Positions 24,156 through 32,660 of a stretch of 64,000 nucleotides of DNA are shown piece by piece. The stretch comes from Endozoicomonas euniceicola (GTDB lineage: Bacteria; Pseudomonadota; Gammaproteobacteria; Pseudomonadales; Endozoicomonadaceae). Position 1 is the first letter of the stretch. Each line of letters opens with the position of its first letter. The notes under the pieces were generated by a model. That model was not told where the DNA came from, ran no database searches, and saw nothing but the letters and a program-made list of their open reading frames with translations. The stretch covers positions 2,015,001 through 2,079,000 of the forward strand of contig NZ_CP103300.1 in NCBI RefSeq assembly GCF_025562755.1. Reading direction: 5' to 3'. A program made the translations under genes and the position numbers.

Positions 24156-25478
24156 ATGAACCAAAGCCATCAACTTTCTCTGCTGGGTAAACGACGTTTT
24201 TTACCTTTTTTCGCCACCCAGTTTCTGGGGGCGTTTAACGATAATATCTATAAAAATACCCTGCTCCTGATGGCTGCGTTTGCGGCTGCAGAACAGTTGC
24301 CGTTCGATTCTGACCTGTTTATCAATTTGGGTGCCGGTTTATTTATCCTGCCTTTTTTCATTTTTTCCGGCATTGCCGGTCAAATAGCAGACAAATACGA
24401 AAAATCGCTGATTATCCGCAGGGTCAAACTGTTGGAAATTGGGATTATGTCGGTGGCTGCCGGTTTTATTATCAGCCAGAGCTTTCTGGTTTTGCTGATC
24501 CTCCTGTTCCTTATGGGTACCCAGAGTGCCTTTTTCGGTCCGGTGAAATACGCCATTATTCCCCAACATCTGCATGAAGATGAGCTGGTGGGCGGTAACG
24601 CCCTGGTTGAAATGGGCACCTTTGTCGCTATTCTCCTGGGAACCCTTGGCGCAGGACTGCTGGTTGAATTAACCAATGCTCATGGTTGGGTAGCCGTATC
24701 GGTCGTTGTACTCGCTATTATTGGCTGGCTGTGTGCCCGACAGATTCCGGAAGCAAAAGCTTCAGCGCCAGATCTGGACATCAGCTACAACCTGTTCAGC
24801 CAGACCCGGAAAATCATGAGAGATGCCCATGGCGACAGAACTGTTTACCTTAGTCTGGTCGCCATCTCCTGGTTCTGGGCGATTGGGGCAGCCTACCTGA
24901 CACAGCTGCCAAATCTTGCCAGTCAGATATTGTCTGGCAGTCCTCAGGTTGTGAGTATAATGCTCGCCGTCTTTACCATTGGCGTTGCAGCCGGGTCGCT
25001 GTTCTGCGGAAGGATTTCCTATGGCAAGGTTGAGCCGGGCATTGTGCCTCTGGGCGCTTTGGGACTGAGCCTGTTCGCACTGGATCTGTTCTTTGCGATT
25101 TCTCCCAACACTCAGGGGGTATTGCTTAGTGCCAGTGAGTTTATAAGAATTCCCGCCAATGTCCGGGTATTGTTTGACCTTGCCATGATTGGCTTTTCTG
25201 GTGGGCTGTTTATTGTGCCACTGTATGCCATGGTTCAGAAAAGAACGGAAGAAAGTCGCCGTGCCCGAACGATTGCAGCACTGAACGTTATGAACTCTTC
25301 CTACATGGTTGGCAGCGCTGTGTTCGGAATGCTGTTCCTGGGGGTAGCTAATCGAACCATTGAAGAATTCTTCCTGACCCTGGCGGTTCTGCATGTAATT
25401 GTCAGCTTGTTGATTTTCAAAGCATCACCTGAATTCTGGCAACGTTTCAAGGCTCGCTTTTCACGAAAGGTATCCTGA
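24156..25478 (+). CDS. Major facilitator transporter, LplT/Aas-like
   Basis: The 440-residue protein has about 12 membrane segments and the opening FLPFFATQFLGAFNDNIYKNTLLL, which is typical of the lysophospholipid transporter LplT and of the transport domain of two-domain acyltransferases. GQIADKYEKSLIIRR is the MFS loop 2-3 motif, and GTQSAFFGPVKYAIIPQHL is strongly conserved in this group. The likely role is flipping lysophospholipids back into the inner membrane for re-acylation; no acyltransferase gene lies next to it. It ends before a strong terminator. Confidence 0.85.
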   Translation: MNQSHQLSLLGKRRFLPFFATQFLGAFNDNIYKNTLLLMAAFAAAEQLPFDSDLFINLGAGLFILPFFIFSGIAGQIADKYEKSLIIRRVKLLEIGIMSVAAGFIISQSFLVLLILLFLMGTQSAFFGPVKYAIIPQHLHEDELVGGNALVEMGTFVAILLGTLGAGLLVELTNAHGWVAVSVVVLAIIGWLCARQIPEAKASAPDLDISYNLFSQTRKIMRDAHGDRTVYLSLVAISWFWAIGAAYLTQLPNLASQILSGSPQVVSIMLAVFTIGVAAGSLFCGRISYGKVEPGIVPLGALGLSLFALDLFFAISPNTQGVLLSASEFIRIPANVRVLFDLAMIGFSGGLFIVPLYAMVQKRTEESRRARTIAALNVMNSSYMVGSAVFGMLFLGVANRTIEEFFLTLAVLHVIVSLLIFKASPEFWQRFKARFSRKVS

Positions 25479-25490
25479 CCGGTCATGTTC

Positions 25491-25523
25491 GCAAAAGCCA
25501 CCACTGACATCGGTGGCTTTTGC
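25491..25523. terminator. Intrinsic terminator after the MFS gene
   Basis: GCAAAAGCCACC (25491-25502) pairs perfectly with GGTGGCTTTTGC (25512-25523) around a 9-base loop, 13 bases after the MFS stop codon. The T run lies inside the stem's descending arm. Confidence 0.75.
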
Positions 25524-25540
25524 CGCCATAATTCTTCACC

Positions 25541-26254
25541 ATGACTGAATCTGCCCAAACTTCTGAATGTCCTGCACATCGTCCTGTGCATATTGTGCCG
25601 ACCTGCCATGAAACGCTCCGGGAGCTATACCGGGACGATCATCTGGTAGTGGTCGACAAACCCGCTGGCCTGCTCAGCGTACCCGGACGGCATCCCGCCA
25701 ATTTTGACAGCGCCCTGTCTCGTCTGCAGAGCATAAACCCGGAAAGCCGGGTTGTTCACCGACTGGACATGTCCACTTCCGGCGTTATGGTGTTTGCCCT
25801 TCAGGCTGACAGCCACAGAGCATTAAGCCGCCAGTTTCAGGATCGCCTGGTCAGTAAGGGTTATACCGCTGAAGTGTGGGGAACCCCGGCAGAGCAGTCT
25901 GGTTCTGTGAACCTGCCCATGCGTTGCGACTGGCTCAACCGCCCAAGGCAGATGGTTGACCACGCTCAGGGCAAACCCGCCCTGACCCACTACACCTGCA
26001 TCAATGTTCACCGTCATCATCAGGAAACGTCATCAGAAACCTGTCGTGTATGGCTTGAACCTGTTACTGGACGCTCACACCAGTTAAGGGTCCATATGGC
26101 GGAACTGGGCCATCCAATCCTTGGCTGTGAGTTCTACGCCCACCCGGAGGCTTATGAAGCCAGTACAAGATTGAATCTCCATGCAACCCGGCTGACATTT
26201 ACACACCCGGTTTTGCAGGAATCCATGACGTTTGAAGTGCCTGCCCCGTTTTAA
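25541..26254 (+). CDS. RluA-family rRNA/tRNA pseudouridine synthase
   Basis: The 237-residue protein has the RluA catalytic motif VVHRLDMSTSGVMVFAL, with the essential Asp after HRL, the DDHLVVVDKPAGLLSVPG beginning and the GRSHQLRVHMAELGHPILG block. The length and lack of an S4 domain fit RluA itself, which modifies 23S rRNA U746 and tRNA U32, but other RluA-type specificities cannot be excluded. The start ATG is only 18 bases after the terminator; the conserved part begins around residue 27, so the exact start is less certain. Confidence 0.88.
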   Translation: MTESAQTSECPAHRPVHIVPTCHETLRELYRDDHLVVVDKPAGLLSVPGRHPANFDSALSRLQSINPESRVVHRLDMSTSGVMVFALQADSHRALSRQFQDRLVSKGYTAEVWGTPAEQSGSVNLPMRCDWLNRPRQMVDHAQGKPALTHYTCINVHRHHQETSSETCRVWLEPVTGRSHQLRVHMAELGHPILGCEFYAHPEAYEASTRLNLHATRLTFTHPVLQESMTFEVPAPF

Positions 26255-26372
26255 ACAGTTAAGAGTATTGTGCTGCCCACCCCTAATCCCGGGATAGGAA
26301 CTAAAATTTCTGACAGCCAATAGGCAAGACAAGCCCTGGTTGTCAGTTTGATTCCGCACAAGGCCACCTGCT

Positions 26373-26582
26373 TTAACTCTTTTTGCTTTTACGACTGCTT
26401 TTCTGCAGAGATTTTGGCTGACGGGTAGCCATACTTTCCATGCCACTCACTCCAGAAGCGATTTGCTCAATTTTGCCTCCAGACTTAAGAAATTCAGCAA
26501 CTTGCTCTTCAATGGATGCAGAATTTTCAGTATTTTTATTCTTGTTACGGTCGTCAATGAGAGAGATTGATCTTTTAGACAT
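26373..26582 (-). CDS. Small basic protein with SutA-like FLxxGGK motif
   Basis: The 69-residue protein has an acidic middle and a very basic tail (SLQKSSRKSKKS). The segment VAEFLKSGGKIEQI resembles the motif of SutA, a small RNA polymerase-binding regulator of slow-growing Pseudomonas, and of related small proteins; the similarity covers about 15 residues only. GGGAAG eight to nine bases before the ATG supports translation. It stands alone between a pseudouridine synthase gene and a long intergenic region. Confidence 0.55.
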   Translation of the reverse strand: MSKRSISLIDDRNKNKNTENSASIEEQVAEFLKSGGKIEQIASGVSGMESMATRQPKSLQKSSRKSKKS

Positions 26583-27026
26583 TATTTAACTTCCCAATTG
26601 GCTCAAGGAACCCACACCACTCCAGAAAACTCTGAAAAGAGCGTGATTCTTGGGCGTTAGACTATTCCTTACCCGCTAAGTTCAATCCTTGAAACAATAC
26701 TAAGCTAAAAAACCATTCTAGCAATCAGAATGAGCTTTAAAGGAAATAAGCCTGAAGAATCCCTGTCTATTCACTGACGAAGATTACAAGCAAAGCTTAA
26801 TTGGTTAAGTGTTAGACAGGCTACAAGCGTTTATCCATAAGGTATTTGCTCATTTTCAAGTTTTCTATTACTTTCGTGATGTTATTTTTCTGTGTCGATG
26901 TTCGAGCTATTCAGGAATGCGTAATGAGCATGGTCAGATATTTTCATATGGTTTTTTTCTTTGACCCAGTGCAAGAGTAATCTTATTCTGAAAAAAATCA
27001 ACATTTATAACTGCGAGGCACGAGCG
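26583..27026. other. Intergenic region without recognised gene
   Basis: These 444 bases separate the small basic protein gene from the DUF5062 gene, which diverge from here. The sequence is AT-rich, with frequent stops in all frames. I see no tRNA, repeat, convincing terminator or riboswitch. Both promoters must lie here, but no clear -35/-10 pair stands out. Confidence 0.5.
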
Positions 27027-27287
27027 TTGAAAAAAATTAAGAATGAAACCGAACTGGTCCGTGAAGCACTTCGAGTCGGTGCTATCTATGTTGAAAAGCG
27101 CAAAGCGGGTAAGTTTGAAGAAACAGATTCTTCCCGCCAGAAAATCGAGTACCTTTACCGCCTGCTGGTACACGACAAGCTGATTCAGCCATTGGTTAAG
27201 GGACAAGAATCGGAACAGAGCATGAAACACAAACTGGCTTTGTGGATTTCACGACAGCTACCTGAAGGGCATCCCTTGCTAAAATAG
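27027..27287 (+). CDS. DUF5062 family protein
   Basis: I assign this small protein to DUF5062 from the pattern LKKIKNETELVREALRVGAIYVEKR, YLYRLLVHDKLIQPL and the ending HKLALWISRQLPEGHPLLK, as in Vibrio and relatives; function unknown. The frame is open from 26961, but TTG at 27027 is preceded by GAGG with a 9-base spacing and gives the usual length of 86 residues starting MKKIKNE. It is followed 73 bases later by rlmA. Confidence 0.75.
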   Translation: MKKIKNETELVREALRVGAIYVEKRKAGKFEETDSSRQKIEYLYRLLVHDKLIQPLVKGQESEQSMKHKLALWISRQLPEGHPLLK

Positions 27288-27359
27288 GCAAAAACAGGAA
27301 ACTGACTTTAAAAACCAGTACACTGGCTGCCCTTTCAATATCTGCACTTGACTATCGAC

Positions 27360-28199
27360 ATGCCTGCCAACCTGAAATGCCCCGTCTGCTCGCAGCTTTT
27401 ACAACAGTTAGACAACGGGGCTGCATGTACCAACAACCATCGTTTCGACCGCGCCCGTCAAGGTTATCTGAACCTGCTGCCCAGCCATAAAATGCGCAGT
27501 AAACATCCTGGTGATGACAAGCAAATGGTGCAGGCGCGTAGCCGTTTTCTGGACAGCGGTTGCTATCAACTAGTGACAGACGCCCTGACACAAGCCACCA
27601 GAACAGCGCTGAAAGACACTGAACACCCCGTTATTCTCGACGCAGGCTGTGGCGAAGGTTATTACACCACCCGATTACACGACGCTTTACCACAGGCATC
27701 CGTATGCGGTTTTGATATCTCCAAACCCGCCATTCAGGCTTGCTGCCGCCGCAGTAAAGACATTCAATGGCTGGTCGCCAGCGTTAATGACATTCCTGTG
27801 CCAGACAACCAGGTTGATGTCATCATCAGTGTCTTTTCCCGTTGTGACTGGAAAGAGTTCAGCCGAATCCTCAAGCCGGGTGGCACCGTTCTGGTTCTGG
27901 CACCCGGAGAGCAACACCTGTATGCACTGCGCCAGGCCATTTATGAAGAAGTTCGTCCCTATCCGGTGGACAAGCTGGTCAGCCAGCTACCAGAGCATTT
28001 CAACCTGCTGGAAAAAGGTTCAGTGACAGGTACAATGAAGCTGGATTCGTCAGAGTTAATTCTTGACCTGCTGGCCATGACACCACACTACTGGCATGTG
28101 AAGCCGTCGCAAAAACAGCGGTTGTCTGAGTTAACATCGCTTGAGTGTGGCATTGATATGAAACTCTACACCATCACCTACCAACCTGCAGAGAGTTAA
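27360..28199 (+). CDS. rlmA: 23S rRNA (guanine-N1-)-methyltransferase RlmA
   Basis: RlmA methylates N1 of G745 in helix 35 of 23S rRNA. The 279-residue protein has the N-terminal zinc site (CPVC ... CTNNH), the signature FDRARQGYLNLLPSHKMRSKHPGDDKQMVQAR in sequence blocks, and the SAM-binding motif VILDAGCGEGYY followed by GFDISKPA. Length agrees with E. coli RlmA (269). I prefer the ATG at 27360 to the TTG at 27348. The cupin gene begins five bases after the stop, so they probably share a transcript. Confidence 0.93.
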   Translation: MPANLKCPVCSQLLQQLDNGAACTNNHRFDRARQGYLNLLPSHKMRSKHPGDDKQMVQARSRFLDSGCYQLVTDALTQATRTALKDTEHPVILDAGCGEGYYTTRLHDALPQASVCGFDISKPAIQACCRRSKDIQWLVASVNDIPVPDNQVDVIISVFSRCDWKEFSRILKPGGTVLVLAPGEQHLYALRQAIYEEVRPYPVDKLVSQLPEHFNLLEKGSVTGTMKLDSSELILDLLAMTPHYWHVKPSQKQRLSELTSLECGIDMKLYTITYQPAES

Positions 28200-28203
28200 G
28201 ATT

Positions 28204-28620
28204 TTGATCAATATTGACGAGATCGAATGGGACGAATGGACTCATGGTGAACAGTACGGTGTTCGTAGCAAATGCCTGAGCGACAGCGCAGGCGGACAGG
28301 CCATCGCCACTCGTATGCAGGAGCTGGACCCGGGCAAACAGTCAACACCTCTGCATTTTCACACCGCAGAAGAAGAACACCTGTTCATCGTTGAAGGCGA
28401 ATGCACTCTCCTGCACGGCGAGGAGTGTGTTCATATGATTGCAGGTGACTATGCCTGCTTTATGCCCGGTGATGACCGGGGACATGCACTGCTTAACCAC
28501 TCGAAAGAAACCTGTCGTTATCTGATTATTGGCCAACGCGACCAGAAGGATACCGTCGTTTATCCAGAGGAAGGTCAGGTGCATGTCAAGGCATTAGATC
28601 AGATTTTTTACGACAACTGA
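28204..28620 (+). CDS. Cupin-domain protein
   Basis: The 138-residue protein is a single cupin barrel. Metal-ligand positions can be seen in the first motif, PLHFHTAEEEHLFIVEGE (two His and a Glu), and the second motif GDYACFMPGDDRGHALLNH (His). The substrate or role cannot be deduced. The start is probably the TTG at 28204, five bases after rlmA; a purine-rich stretch GAGAG precedes it at a loose spacing. Confidence 0.8.
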   Translation: MINIDEIEWDEWTHGEQYGVRSKCLSDSAGGQAIATRMQELDPGKQSTPLHFHTAEEEHLFIVEGECTLLHGEECVHMIAGDYACFMPGDDRGHALLNHSKETCRYLIIGQRDQKDTVVYPEEGQVHVKALDQIFYDN

Positions 28621-28739
28621 CATCTATTTCAGATTCCCACTGGTTTATTGTTCAGCGTCAACTCCTTACACCTGAAGCAAAGGTATAACTGTCAATGCAG
28701 ACGTTAACTTTTGTTGTCATCTATCAAGGAGAGGTCGCC

Positions 28740-29183
28740 ATGAACAAAGCACTAGAGAACACGATCGGCAGCAATAACACCTTCATGAAGTACGCCCCTA
28801 GAGCGGTTGCACTGCTTTGCCTGCTGACGGTTATTTCTGCGATCTCCTTCCTGACCCGTGGCTGGGCTCTGATGGACTTCAATACTTCTATACTGTCGGC
28901 TCTCTCTGCCCTGGTTCTGCTGTTGAATATTCAGCTCGCCAGGGGTAATGCGACCAGCTCAAAACAGAAGTTTCTGACCCGGATCATGCACCGATGCAGC
29001 TATGTGCCTTACCTGTTCGGCATTTATCTGCTTCTGTTTAAGGGTTTCTGGAGCCTGACTCTGATGGTGGAATCCTTTTCAGTCATGCGGGTAGTAATGA
29101 GCCTGTTTTACCTGATTTGCGGACATTTTGTCGTTAATGCCGGTTTCCAGAGTTGTCCAATGGCAAGGCTGGAAGTTCGGTAG
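28740..29183 (+). CDS. Small integral membrane protein of unknown function
   Basis: From ATG 28740 (GGAGAGG eight bases upstream) the protein has 147 residues with four hydrophobic segments: about 17-38, 47-64, 84-99 and 106-130. I do not recognise a family. The short hydrophilic ends are N-terminal NKALENTIGSNNTFMKYAPR and C-terminal SCPMARLEVR. The open frame begins at 28695, but that start lacks a ribosome site. It stands alone, between a cupin gene and a secreted orphan. Confidence 0.6.
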   Translation: MNKALENTIGSNNTFMKYAPRAVALLCLLTVISAISFLTRGWALMDFNTSILSALSALVLLLNIQLARGNATSSKQKFLTRIMHRCSYVPYLFGIYLLLFKGFWSLTLMVESFSVMRVVMSLFYLICGHFVVNAGFQSCPMARLEVR

Positions 29184-29382
29184 ATAGTTATTTTCCCTCA
29201 TGCCTTGCCTCAGAAAAAAGTGACCGTTCCTGAATTGCTTTTTTTGCTGAACAGAAGTGATGAACCAGCATGATTGTCCACGCCACCGGCACATAATCAT
29301 AAGACTTGGTCTATGCTCCAAGTCGCTCTTTTCTGTTCAAATACCCATTCCTTAGGGCACTCCTGCGGAGGTTATAAAAGCA

Positions 29383-30219
29383 ATGAAACGCTATCATGTA
29401 TCGGCATTCCCACTTTTACTGCTTTTGGCAAACCCTGTTTTATCATCCCCCGTTTTAGACAGTGCCTCTGGCTATCATCAAGAAGGTCTGCTTATCGGTC
29501 AGTTAGGCAAGGTTGAGGAATCAGGCTTACTGATAAAAGGGGTTAACATTAATTTTTTATTAGGAGGAGGTTTTTCACAAGACCGACTTTATCCAACCAA
29601 ACCATTCGCTCTATCTGTGAATAGCAAACATAATCCGGCATACCAGAAACTCATAAGCACACCGTTCAATAAGCAAATCATTGTTCGTTATCTGTCTTCA
29701 CCCCCTTTCGCCCATCCTTTATTCTGGCTTTATTACGGTGCAAGCGCTTTGGTTACCGATGTTTCAAGCCTTGCTGACTTTAAGGAAAGCGCTTCTTTTC
29801 ATGCTTTCCAATGCGTATACAAAGATGAACAAAACCTCGAATTCAGTAATTATGGCAACAGCGTACGCTCTGGAAAATTTGTCCGGGTCTTTCGATGGGG
29901 AACATTCGGCTCAAAAGTGTGCACTGCCGACTTGCATGAAGGCGGCGAGAAGGTCGAAACAAAGCAGGTTGCCCACAAGAAATACGATGGTACGGATGAA
30001 AAAGGCAATGCAAAATATAGAATGGAGTACTCCACCGTTTCTGAAAAAAAACCCAATATCAATCACCTGAATATCTACACAGAGGAAGGCTGCAAGTTCG
30101 CAGAGGATGTCTTGAGAGCCAATAAAGATGTCAGGGTTAAAGTCTCCACAAAGTACTTTGCCTTTTTTAACTGGTATCCGGATACAATACATGCCATAGA
30201 CGTAAATTGTGCCGATTGA
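29383..30219 (+). CDS. Secreted protein of unknown function
   Basis: The 278-residue protein starts with a signal peptide, MKRYHVSAFPLLLLLANPVLS. The rest contains four Cys (FQCVY, KVCTA, EGCKF, VNCAD) that could form two disulfides, and a predominantly beta pattern. I recognise no domain. GGAGG lies 12 bases before the ATG (GCGGAGGTTAT). It is monocistronic and next to an IS607-type element. Periplasmic or extracellular location is the only firm statement. Confidence 0.6.
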   Translation: MKRYHVSAFPLLLLLANPVLSSPVLDSASGYHQEGLLIGQLGKVEESGLLIKGVNINFLLGGGFSQDRLYPTKPFALSVNSKHNPAYQKLISTPFNKQIIVRYLSSPPFAHPLFWLYYGASALVTDVSSLADFKESASFHAFQCVYKDEQNLEFSNYGNSVRSGKFVRVFRWGTFGSKVCTADLHEGGEKVETKQVAHKKYDGTDEKGNAKYRMEYSTVSEKKPNINHLNIYTEEGCKFAEDVLRANKDVRVKVSTKYFAFFNWYPDTIHAIDVNCAD

Positions 30220-30354
30220 GATTAAACCTGAAGGTGCCTACTGTCAGAATGCTGGCTTTTACACGACCGGGCTTGGAACAGTTAAATAAAAATGCAACAA
30301 TCGCAACATAACTTGTTATACTGACAACAACATAGATAGCCAGAGGCGTTTATT

Positions 30355-30921
30355 TTGTGGGTATCCACAACCAAACTTGCCAAGATTGAGGGCGTAACAA
30401 CCCAGACAATAAGGCGAAAGATCGAAAGCGGTCATTACGAGAAAATAATGCAAACGAGCGGGGGTCACTACCGCATATTCATCAACCAGCAGAGGAAGAT
30501 ATGCTATGCAAGGGTTAGCTCAGGGAAGCAAAAATCTTCCATTGCTACGCAAAGGCGACGCTTGCTCGAAAGGTATCCTGACGCAGAATTTATCAGTGAC
30601 ATTGCCAGTGCTTTCAACTTTAAACGAAAAGGACTGCAAACCATTCTGGAATCAGCGATGTGCGACCATCCAACCCACATTGTGGTTACCACAAAAGACA
30701 GGCTCGCACGATCAGGATTCGAACTTATCAAGTGGCTCGTTGAATTATCAGGAGGACAAATCGAAGTTTTGGATGACTCGAATGGTTCCGGTGAAGCCTT
30801 TGATACCCATGAGCTTATCGGTTTCATTACCTCGTTCTGCAACAGCCACTACGGACAGCGTTCCGCTAAAAGGCGCAAAGATCGTAGCATCAAAAAGGAT
30901 CAGAATTTACCCGGAGAATGA
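30355..30921 (+). CDS. tnpA: IS607-type serine recombinase TnpA
   Basis: The 188-residue protein begins with a MerR-like DNA-binding helix-turn-helix (STTKLAKIEGVTTQTIRRKIESG) followed by the small serine resolvase domain. The catalytic Ser sits in CYARVSSGKQKSSIATQ, and the conserved active-site Arg stretch is TTKDRLARSGFELI. This N-terminal position of the DNA-binding domain is specific for IS607-type enzymes. Start is TTG at 30355 with AGAGG nine bases upstream. It appears intact and overlaps tnpB by 113 bases. Confidence 0.93.
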   Translation: MWVSTTKLAKIEGVTTQTIRRKIESGHYEKIMQTSGGHYRIFINQQRKICYARVSSGKQKSSIATQRRRLLERYPDAEFISDIASAFNFKRKGLQTILESAMCDHPTHIVVTTKDRLARSGFELIKWLVELSGGQIEVLDDSNGSGEAFDTHELIGFITSFCNSHYGQRSAKRRKDRSIKKDQNLPGE

Positions 30922-32059
30922 ACCGGCCTACAGGGATGCACTTGCTCTTTACAGGCGTTCTTACAACCTGGCTGTAGAGCGGTTCCGCAATGACAAATAC
31001 AAGGACGAAAATGGTAAATTTATTAATATGCGCCCGTCGATAAAGGCTCAGGTGGAGAAGGAGCAAAAAGACAATGGACGGGCTTATAACTCTATTATTT
31101 CAGATAATGGAACACTAGCGGCAGCGACAACATTCAAGTCTGTTTGCAGTAAAAACAAAAAACTCAAAGGGGCAAGTGGAGGTTTCTCAGAAATAAGTTT
31201 TAAGAGCCGTAAAGGAAGCAGGCACTCATTCTCTATTGATAGACTGCCAAAGGGATTGAACCCTTGCGTTAATGCGTTGGGCAGAATCCATCTAACGGAA
31301 GAAGTGCCTGCCGAAGCCATTGGTAAATCATGCGTTATTACCTGTGACAAAGGGTGCTGGTTCATTCAGGTTCAACAACACATAGAACTCAATGCCGATA
31401 TCCAAGGCGCAGTGAAGTGTGTTGGGATAGACCCCGGAGTGCGAACTTTTGCTACCTGTTTCAGCGATAAAGAGGCTTTAATTGCAGGAAATGACTTTGC
31501 CAAAAAAAAGTTGTTCCCGCTTATGAAACGAGTTGACAATCTCATTGGGCAAAAACAAAAGATTCTGAACACCCAAAAAGGCATAAAGTTTCCTGACATG
31601 CCTCAGTGGGCGCAGGATCGTATTGTCAACTTTGACAAAGAGATTAACCGCCTCAAGTGCAAGAAAGATGACATTATTCTGGACTTGCATAACCGACTGG
31701 CGTTCGAGCTTGTATCCAATTATGACGTTATCTTTCTGCCGTCTTTCGAGACGAGGGGTATGGTCACGCGAAAAGACAAAAAGGTGCGTACCATACGCCG
31801 GAATACCTGCCGCCAGATGCTAGATCTCAATCATTACGGGTTTAAGGTGCGTTTGAAGTGGTACGCCAGAAAGTACGGAAAGCACGTTGTGGATTGCAAT
31901 GAAGCGTACACGTCAAAGACCCGCTCATGGGATGGCAGTATTGATGATCGGCTTGGTTCATCAAAAGTTATAAAAGGCAATGGTTTCACCGTTGACAGAG
32001 ACATCAACGGTGCGAGAAACGTCCTTCTTAAAAATCTAACAAGGCAGCTTGAGCCTTAA
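30809..32059 (+). CDS. tnpB: IS607-type TnpB nuclease lacking zinc-ribbon cysteines
   Basis: The frame is open from 30506, but its 5' part is a shadow of tnpA; ATG 30809 gives 416 residues starting shortly before the TnpB N-terminus IRIYPENEPAYRDALALYRR. RuvC acidic residues are present: Asp in CVGIDPGVRTFAT, Glu in FLPSFETRGM, Asp in TVDRDINGARN. The usual CxxC pairs between the second and third motif are missing: where a TSKTCxxCG is expected the protein reads TSKTRSWDG, and later VIKGNGFTVDRD. The zinc ribbon is thus reduced or replaced. It would act as an RNA-guided nuclease of the element. Confidence 0.88.
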   Translation: MSLSVSLPRSATATTDSVPLKGAKIVASKRIRIYPENEPAYRDALALYRRSYNLAVERFRNDKYKDENGKFINMRPSIKAQVEKEQKDNGRAYNSIISDNGTLAAATTFKSVCSKNKKLKGASGGFSEISFKSRKGSRHSFSIDRLPKGLNPCVNALGRIHLTEEVPAEAIGKSCVITCDKGCWFIQVQQHIELNADIQGAVKCVGIDPGVRTFATCFSDKEALIAGNDFAKKKLFPLMKRVDNLIGQKQKILNTQKGIKFPDMPQWAQDRIVNFDKEINRLKCKKDDIILDLHNRLAFELVSNYDVIFLPSFETRGMVTRKDKKVRTIRRNTCRQMLDLNHYGFKVRLKWYARKYGKHVVDCNEAYTSKTRSWDGSIDDRLGSSKVIKGNGFTVDRDINGARNVLLKNLTRQLEP

Positions 32060-32065
32060 TCATAA

Positions 32066-32086
32066 CAACGAATGTTGCGTTCGTTG
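32066..32086 (+). ncRNA. Candidate 3' hairpin of the omega RNA of the IS607-type TnpB
   Basis: Seven bases after the tnpB stop, CAACGAA (32066-32072) pairs perfectly with TTCGTTG (32080-32086) around a 7-base loop. TnpB guide RNAs usually derive from the 3' end of tnpB and the right end of the element, where such a hairpin is expected. The call rests on position and pairing only; it could also be a terminator, as TTTT follows shortly. Confidence 0.4.
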
Positions 32087-32196
32087 CGGTTTTAATCAAG
32101 AGTTATAAGTTTCAAGGATACTCTCCCACTCTGCGAATTATCAGACCCGGAGGTTCAGCCTCCCTAAAACCATTAACAGACAACTCCAACAGATTT

Positions 32197-32556
32197 ATGG
32201 CTAAAACCGCAAAAAAACCGGCAATTTCTACTGAAACCAAAGAAGAAGCGTTAAAAATAGCCAGGGCCACCCAGAGGCCCGGGCAAACCAAAGAACAGAC
32301 CCGCCTGATTGCCATGGGCATCCAGAAAGGCATTGACCAGTACAAAAAGCAGCAGAAAACAAAAGCCCGGGCTCTGGATCGACGCCTGAAGACGATTAAG
32401 CGCCAAAGGGACAATGAGCCCGTCGTTGAAAAGACTAACGAGACAGCCGTCCCGAAAAACTCACCCTCTGTCGTTTACCGCCAAAGCAGATTACCCTGGG
32501 TATTGCTCGGACTGAGCTGGGCAGCTATGGCAGTTTACTTTTACCTGCTGCATTGA
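32197..32556 (+). CDS. DUF2956 family protein
   Basis: The 119-residue protein matches DUF2956: TKEEALKIARATQRPGQTKEQTRLIAMGIQKGIDQYKKQQKTKARALD in blocks, then a very basic stretch and a single C-terminal membrane segment (LPWVLLGLSWAAMAVYFYLL). It is likely an inner-membrane tail-anchored protein with a cytoplasmic basic part; the function is unknown. The family is common in marine gammaproteobacteria. Confidence 0.85.
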   Translation: MAKTAKKPAISTETKEEALKIARATQRPGQTKEQTRLIAMGIQKGIDQYKKQQKTKARALDRRLKTIKRQRDNEPVVEKTNETAVPKNSPSVVYRQSRLPWVLLGLSWAAMAVYFYLLH

Positions 32557-32611
32557 AAGTTGCTCCGGTCAGGTTCCGAGTTCATGCCATCCCATTTCTT
32601 TCGCAGAAAAC

Positions 32612-32655
32612 AGGATGAAAGTACCAGTCAATATGCAATATGAGGCTTTCATCCT
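32612..32655. terminator. Inverted repeat between convergent genes
   Basis: AGGATGAAAG (32612-32621) pairs with CTTTCATCCT (32646-32655), a perfect 10-bp stem with a 24-base loop. It lies between the stop codons of the DUF2956 gene and the convergent secreted-protein gene. A short T run is lacking, so efficiency as a terminator is uncertain. Confidence 0.5.
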
Positions 32656-32660
32656 TACGT

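Larger units (their letters stand above)
30355..32086 (+). mobile_element. IS607-type insertion sequence
   Basis: A serine recombinase gene and an overlapping tnpB form the standard IS607 arrangement. The outer ends cannot be defined because there is no second copy in the window and IS607 elements lack inverted repeats and long target duplications. The interval given covers the genes and the 3' hairpin only. The left end probably lies in 30290-30350 and the right end within about 40 bases after 32086. Confidence 0.8.

Noticed and set aside
26934..27230. 98-codon minus-strand frame
   Set aside because: It is the antisense shadow of the DUF5062 gene and has no independent support.
30506..30808. 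N-terminal extension of the IS607 tnpB frame
   Set aside because: These 101 codons lie entirely within tnpA in another frame and do not resemble any TnpB N-terminus.
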